Part shown: in pieces, positions 59,469-64,000 of the stretch
How positions within the stretch are numbered: position 1 is the first letter of the stretch
How the letters are laid out: the number at the start of each line of letters is the position of its first letter
Assembly: GCF_022842145.1 (NCBI RefSeq)
Contig: NZ_JALHQD010000003.1
Location: forward strand, 248,001-312,000
DNA length: 64,000 nucleotides
Reading direction: 5' to 3'
From: Tabrizicola sp.
GTDB lineage: Bacteria > Pseudomonadota > Alphaproteobacteria > Rhodobacterales > Rhodobacteraceae
Notes under the pieces: model-generated
Told to the model about the DNA's origin: nothing
What the model saw: the letters and a program-made list of their open reading frames with translations, nothing else
Database searches by the model: none
Translations under genes and position numbers: made by a program

Positions 59469-61589
59469 ATGATCGTCACGCTTGGTACGACGGCTGCACA
59501 GTTGCAGAACCTGATCAACACCGCAGCGGCGGGAACGACGCTTCAACTTGAAGCGGGGCATTACAAGTTTGACCGCACCATAGTGGTGGACCGGGACGAC
59601 ATCACGGTCGTCGGGGCGGGGTCGGGCAAGACCTTCATCGATGTGCCGTCCGGCCTGGGAGAAGAAGCTTTCCAGATCGGCAGCGGCTCCAGAACGGGCG
59701 CCTACAAGCTGAGCAGCGACGTGGCGGAAGGCGGTCAGGTCATGACGCTGTCCGGCTCTCACAGCTTCGTCGCGGGCGACTATGTCTATCTGTCACGCGA
59801 AAGCACTGCCGCGTTCTACCAGGAGATCGGCGATACGACCTGGGCCAGGACCGACGTGCCCCTGCGCACCTCGATCGTGAAGGTCGCCGCGGTGGACGGC
59901 GCGAAGATCACCCTCGCGTCGGGTGTGCACTTCGATTTCACGGTCGGCGAAACGACGATCAGCGAAATCAGCATGGCCGAAAGGGTGAAGGTCGGCGGCT
60001 TCACCGTGGATTACGGTCTCGTCCCGGCGAATCCGTCCAGTTTCACGAACACGCTCAGCGCCTACGACCGCAACGCGGTGATCGAGGCGGATGGAACGGC
60101 TGGGCTGGTTCTCTTCGACATCACCTCGCACGACGTGCCCTCGCTGGGGGTCAACATCGCCAGCAGCACGAATGCAAAAGTCGACACCATCACGATGACC
60201 GGCGCGCACAACAAGGCGGACGGCGGCAATGGCTACGCCCTGCAGATCCGCGATGTCTATGACAGCAGCTTTACCAATCTTCACGACCAGGACATGCGGC
60301 ATTCCGTGGTCTTCGCGTCGTGGACCTCGGCCGCCGGGAACTTTGTGCACGTGGCGCAGACCGACCGGGACATCAATTTCCACGGCGGGCGGGATCACGG
60401 CAACGTCGTGGTGGTCGACCGGTCGCTCAGGGATGCGAATTCCGACATCATCTCGCCGACGCTGTTCGTGAACACCGCAGGCACGCATTACGGCTCGGTC
60501 ACGGATGCCACGGCCAACAAGGTGACCTTCGGGACCGTGGAAGGCACCCGGTTGGCCGATGTCGTGACTGGCTACGACAGCGGTTCGCGACTGGACGGCA
60601 AGGGCGGCAATGACAGCCTGACAGGCGGTGCAGGCAACGACATGCTGATCGGTGGATCGGGAAATGATACGCTGAAGGGCATGGCAGGCGTGGACATCGC
60701 CAAATACTCCGGCAATCACGCCAACTTCACCATAACGGCCAAGGGCGGCGGCACTTTCGAGGTCCATGACAGGGTGGGCAACCAGGCGCTTGATCTGGTC
60801 TCATCGGTCGAGTGGCTGGTGTTCGACGACAAGGTGCTGGACCTGCGCGACATGTCGGTCAAGGCGCTTTCCGCGGTCAATGGAGTCTTCAGCGGAGCGG
60901 GGACCTGGCAGGCCGCGAGCATTGCGCCCGAACCGGCGCTGACGCTTGCCGGCACGACGTCCAACGACGTCTTCACCGTCTCCAGCAGCAGCACCATCGT
61001 GGCAGGATTGGCCGGGTGCGATACGGTTCGGTCTTCGGCAAGCTTCACGATGTCGACGGACGTCGAGAAACTGGAACTGACCGGAACCGCCGCCATCAAC
61101 GGCACCGGTAACTTGAATGCCGATATCATGACCGGCAACTCCGCCGCCAATATCCTGAGCGGTATGGCGGGGGCTGACAGACTGACCGGGAACGACGGCA
61201 ACGATACCCTGCTTGGCGGGGCTGGCGATGATCTGCTTTTCGGCTGCGCAGGCAATGACCGGTTGGACGGCGGTGCGGGGCAAGACAGGCTGACCGGCGG
61301 GGCAGGGGCTGACGTGTTCGTCTTCGCGCTGGCCTCGGACACCGCGCGCGCAAAAAGCGACAAGGTGCTGGATTTCCAGACCGGGGTGGACAAGATCGAC
61401 CTGTCGGCGATCGACGCCGATACCTCTGTTGCGGGCGATCAGGCCTTTGTCTTCGGATCATCCGCCGCCGGTGTTGCCTCGCTTTGGATGAGCAGCGGTT
61501 ACATCTTCGGCGATACCAACAATGACGGCACGGCAGATCTCGCGATCTATGTGACGGGAACCGTGGCGCAAACAGACTTCCTCTTCTGA
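59469..61589 (+). CDS. RTX calcium-binding protein with beta-helix domain
   Basis: A 706-residue probable secreted protein without a signal peptide. The N-terminal ~360 residues look like a right-handed parallel beta-helix (LEAGHYKFDRTIVVDRDDIT; pectate-lyase or epimerase type). Two groups of RTX nonapeptides (GGxGxDxLx) follow at about residues 377-407 and 555-615, then a C-terminal secretion region (VLDFQTGVDKIDLSAID, ending QTDFLF) typical of type I cargo. Unusually for RTX proteins, two cysteines occur in or near repeats (GLAGCDTV, FGCAGND). Polysaccharide-modifying activity is possible but no catalytic residues were recognised. Confidence 0.85.
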   Translation: MIVTLGTTAAQLQNLINTAAAGTTLQLEAGHYKFDRTIVVDRDDITVVGAGSGKTFIDVPSGLGEEAFQIGSGSRTGAYKLSSDVAEGGQVMTLSGSHSFVAGDYVYLSRESTAAFYQEIGDTTWARTDVPLRTSIVKVAAVDGAKITLASGVHFDFTVGETTISEISMAERVKVGGFTVDYGLVPANPSSFTNTLSAYDRNAVIEADGTAGLVLFDITSHDVPSLGVNIASSTNAKVDTITMTGAHNKADGGNGYALQIRDVYDSSFTNLHDQDMRHSVVFASWTSAAGNFVHVAQTDRDINFHGGRDHGNVVVVDRSLRDANSDIISPTLFVNTAGTHYGSVTDATANKVTFGTVEGTRLADVVTGYDSGSRLDGKGGNDSLTGGAGNDMLIGGSGNDTLKGMAGVDIAKYSGNHANFTITAKGGGTFEVHDRVGNQALDLVSSVEWLVFDDKVLDLRDMSVKALSAVNGVFSGAGTWQAASIAPEPALTLAGTTSNDVFTVSSSSTIVAGLAGCDTVRSSASFTMSTDVEKLELTGTAAINGTGNLNADIMTGNSAANILSGMAGADRLTGNDGNDTLLGGAGDDLLFGCAGNDRLDGGAGQDRLTGGAGADVFVFALASDTARAKSDKVLDFQTGVDKIDLSAIDADTSVAGDQAFVFGSSAAGVASLWMSSGYIFGDTNNDGTADLAIYVTGTVAQTDFLF

Positions 61590-61626
61590 CCGCAAGTCGT
61601 TCATTTGCTGGCCTTCAAGCCGAATA

Positions 61627-61651
61627 AAAAGCTGCGGACCAAGCAGCTTTT
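61627..61651 (+). terminator. Rho-independent terminator after the RTX gene
   Basis: AAAAGCTGC, loop GGACCAA, then GCAGCTTTT form a perfect 9-bp stem ending in a T run, 38 bases after the RTX protein stop codon. The flanking A and T tracts make it potentially bidirectional. Confidence 0.85.
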
Positions 61652-62378
61652 GACCGGCTGGCCGGGCGAAGGTGGGTCGGATGCGGTTGGTGCTGAGTGA
61701 CGAACTTCAGTGTGTTGCCCGACCCCCGAACACCACTCTCCTCACCCTCCTCACCCTCCGTGACCATCAACGAGGCGAAAGCTGCGCGCGAGGAGCGAAG
61801 GCGGATAACCGCGACAGCGGCGCTGAACAGTTTCGGTTACCAATCCTTGATCGGCTGCCGCTCTTGGGGCGCGGTGATCCGGATGTGGTATCGTCTGGCC
61901 GAGAAGTAGCGCAGGCGGCGGACCATCTCACCCTCATTCCGGCATGGAAACTGACGCCACACTGGCATCACGGCCTGCGGATAGAGTTCTTCTTTAGATC
62001 AAGGCGATAGATGGTGCTGCAAGAGAGGATTGAAGTTTCCCTTCTCCACACGGATCTCCCCGTATGTCATTGTTTTATATTAATTATCCAAAATCTGTGC
62101 TAGCTCGACCTGACAAGAAGACTAGCACAAACACTAGCACAACCGTGTCCGCTCTAAGCTCATCTCCGACACCGAAATCAGTCACACGGCAAGTACGTGT
62201 CGAAACACTTCAGCGTTGACACCAACCCAGAGGGGACATGACGCGAGGAGGCCACAAAAAGGCAAGCTCAGCTTTGGACGTTGTCGCAGCTCCGCGCTTG
62301 ACGGTCCTTTTTTTTATTGTACGTAATACTCTGTCTGGTGGCTGCATACAACAAACGACATGTCTAAAATGCCGAGGG
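61652..62378. other. Gene-poor transition to AT-rich island
   Basis: No convincing gene is present. Short plus-strand frames at 61672-62010 and 61697-61909 lack ribosome sites and recognisable motifs and may be remnants of a decayed gene. From about 62010 the base composition shifts to AT-rich and stays so to the right edge. The stretch includes the repeats at 62096-62141 and a T8 tract near 62308. Confidence 0.45.
62096..62141. repeat. TGTGCTAG/CTAGCACA repeat cluster
   Basis: TGTGCTAG at 62096-62103 is followed by its reverse complement CTAGCACA at 62122-62129 and again at 62134-62141 (within the direct repeat ACTAGCACAA). An inverted plus direct repeat cluster at a composition boundary resembles a site-specific recombination or attachment site, but no integrase gene is visible. 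Confidence 0.5.
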
Positions 62379-64000
62379 CTAGATTATGTAACCGCTCGAG
62401 GATGACTTCTTTGATTTGACTCGGAAGAACGATATACCGTCGTAGGTAAGAGTTTTTGAGTCCCTAAAGATAGTCATCACAACACAATCCGTAGTCCCTA
62501 CAAAACCATCAGCAACGGAGTATGCAATTACACGGCAATTCCCCGCTATATCCGGCGAACGATCTAGGTCTCTTCTGTCCATCAGGTTGATCAGAACGAC
62601 GAACTGCCTATCATTGATGACGTACTTTGAATGCTCTCCTTGCTTGGACCTACCACCACCGCCGGAACGCCAACGGGAGATTCTAGATTGCAGTTTCGCC
62701 AATGCCGGTGGGGGCTGATTCATAATTGTGAATAGAATATCAAACTTATGTCGATCAATTGACGGGTGGCCAGCGTACACTTCATCGGAGATCAACTTCC
62801 ACCTTGGGGGTAGTGAGACACCCACCAAAGCCGAATTTGCACGATCCTCCCTTGGAATCTTAGTGGTACGAACAAGATCGTCGGCCTGAAAAAGTAATAC
62901 AGTTTGATCACGCGTGCCTTCTCCAAGCACACAAAATCCATTGGTTAAGTACATCGACAGAAGATCTTGCTCATCACCAATAAAGTCCAAGACCTCTTCG
63001 AGTGTGTAACGTCTACTTAGATAGTGGCCGAATGAAACTTCGCTATCGAGATACTTTGATATCATGAACAGCTCACCCAAAGATATTGAAGGAGCCCACT
63101 TCGTCGTGCTATCAATCATACCTAGGCGCTCGAAGAATCTCCGCCCCGCTGTGAGGGAAGCGAGCCCTTCAATCGTAATGCCAAAGCGATAGACTGCCTT
63201 TGGCTTGGTTAGGTCGATTAGAACGGGCTTGCCCGTCGTTTTCTCCCATAGACTAGCACGGGGACCATACTCGTTAAGGTACGCTTGCATCCTCATGGAC
63301 TGTTCTGCAGGTTCAACAAAAAGCTCGCGAAGTGTCTTCTTTAATGCCTCTGGGCCACCTCTTCGTGCTGGTTCTCTAATCTTTCCAGACTTTGCCTCAA
63401 ATATGAAGATTTGATTTCCAAGTATGGCAACGGTGTCGTGCTCGTAGATTTTCCCGTCTGTCGGATCCTTCCATTGCAGTGAGCGTATAACGGTTGCTGA
63501 CGGCAATGCTTTGCTCACCACTTCGAAAATGAGTTCTTCGAGTGCTTCCGCACGCGCGTCAGAGAGCGCTGCTGCAGTCAGTCGATCCTCAGGTATAAGG
63601 CTCTCAATAATTCTAAATGGGAATGCGAAGGGTATCTGAGGCAAGGCCGTAAAGTATTTGCTTGAAGCGGTTTCAATGAATGGTCTGTTCCAAACAGGGT
63701 TGTTCATAAACAAGTGCTCAAAGGACTGGTCGAAAAGGTCTCCGGGCCTGTGCGACAGAGCTTTGAAGGTGTCCTTCTCTAGTTCGGATAACCCTTCGGA
63801 ATTTATTGTAAATATCCATTCGTGGGAAATCTCAGTAAGCTGAAATGCAAGGTTTCTAAGTGTCTCTAAATCCGTCCTCTCGCTGTCGACACGCTTCCAA
63901 GTCTTGGCCGCCAGTGGACATACGTCTACGTAGAAATCGACAATACCTTGAACCGCTTCTTTGGTAGTTGCCTCAAGGAGGGCTTGCACTTTGTCATAGT
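62379..64000 (-). CDS. Hypothetical protein with possible PD-(D/E)XK nuclease motif, partial
   Basis: A minus-strand frame of at least 536 residues that stays open to the right edge; a GTG at 63989 is a possible start, but the gene may extend further. In the middle (about residues 185-203 from that GTG) HDTVAILGNQIFIFEAKSGK fits a D...ExK core of PD-(D/E)XK nucleases and NERD-like domains. The rest is not recognised; the C-terminus is basic and serine-rich. The gene is much more AT-rich than the rest of the window, next to a repeat cluster, and may be cargo of a mobile or defence island. Confidence 0.6.
   Translation of the reverse strand, partial: YDKVQALLEATTKEAVQGIVDFYVDVCPLAAKTWKRVDSERTDLETLRNLAFQLTEISHEWIFTINSEGLSELEKDTFKALSHRPGDLFDQSFEHLFMNNPVWNRPFIETASSKYFTALPQIPFAFPFRIIESLIPEDRLTAAALSDARAEALEELIFEVVSKALPSATVIRSLQWKDPTDGKIYEHDTVAILGNQIFIFEAKSGKIREPARRGGPEALKKTLRELFVEPAEQSMRMQAYLNEYGPRASLWEKTTGKPVLIDLTKPKAVYRFGITIEGLASLTAGRRFFERLGMIDSTTKWAPSISLGELFMISKYLDSEVSFGHYLSRRYTLEEVLDFIGDEQDLLSMYLTNGFCVLGEGTRDQTVLLFQADDLVRTTKIPREDRANSALVGVSLPPRWKLISDEVYAGHPSIDRHKFDILFTIMNQPPPALAKLQSRISRWRSGGGGRSKQGEHSKYVINDRQFVVLINLMDRRDLDRSPDIAGNCRVIAYSVADGFVGTTDCVVMTIFRDSKTLTYDGISFFRVKSKKSSSSGYII

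Noticed and set aside
61672-62010. Small plus-strand protein after the RTX gene
   Set aside because: No ribosome site, biased composition, overlapping alternative frames and no homologous motif; kept only as a possible gene remnant.
1-64000. CRISPR arrays, tRNA or rRNA genes, intact insertion sequences
   Set aside because: None was recognised on reading; the repeats found are dispersed palindromes without spacer regularity, and no transposase motif was seen.

Overview
The window is high-GC, densely packed bacterial chromosome with many 4-base ATGA/GTGA gene overlaps. Gene content points to a metabolically versatile alphaproteobacterium of the Rhodobacteraceae type: many ABC importers, Rieske oxygenases, a non-pyrrolysine MttB homologue, GcvA-like LysR regulators, and dispersed GC-rich intergenic repeats. 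No rRNA, tRNA, CRISPR array or intact insertion sequence was recognised. Two stretches, about 1.62-2.67 kb and from about 62.0 kb to the right edge, are clearly more AT-rich and carry hypothetical genes, which suggests horizontal transfer.

Layout. 0-12.4 kb: a carbohydrate/polyol locus with a RbsD/FucU-type mutarotase fragment, a ROK regulator, and an ABC importer with two ATPases. A nitronate-monooxygenase-like gene and a 62-residue membrane protein are embedded in the importer operon, which ends in a fused dihydroxyacetone-type kinase and is headed by a LacI-type regulator with two matching operator-like sites. 12.4-24.3 kb: mostly single genes, namely an SGNH hydrolase, a quaternary-amine-type Rieske oxygenase, CbiX, a class III aminotransferase plus glutamine-synthetase-like pair, lldD, a Tat-exported nitroreductase with two MarR regulators, trpA, a small cytochrome c and ychF. 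24.6-31.2 kb: a Rut-like flavin oxygenase locus (AA_synth/DUF1185 protein, flavin reductase, alpha/beta hydrolase and RidA, divergent from an aldehyde dehydrogenase and a luciferase-like monooxygenase) with a GlxA-type regulator.

31.3-40.9 kb: an MttB homologue and a LysR gene, then a tightly overlapping four-gene operon (fused E1 alpha-beta dehydrogenase, FabD-like acyltransferase, and AmaB-like and AmaA-like enzymes) that looks like pipecolate/lysine catabolism, with its own divergent LysR gene. 41-45.1 kb: a sulfate-type ABC importer with an Rrf2 regulator. 45.3-55.3 kb: Lrp and Hsp70-like genes, then an eight-gene operon combining a BMP-type (nucleoside/purine class) ABC importer, an 8-oxoguanine-deaminase-like amidohydrolase, a GST-like protein and a Rieske oxygenase split over two genes: one supplies the [2Fe-2S] domain, the other keeps the mononuclear-iron site but has lost the cluster ligands. 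This parallels the NdmC/NdmD/NdmE caffeine N7-demethylase and is the most interesting system here. 55.5-61.6 kb: a type I secretion ABC/HlyD pair divergent from its probable RTX beta-helix cargo. 61.6-64 kb: a gene-poor transition with repeats, then a large AT-rich gene with a possible PD-(D/E)XK nuclease motif running off the edge.
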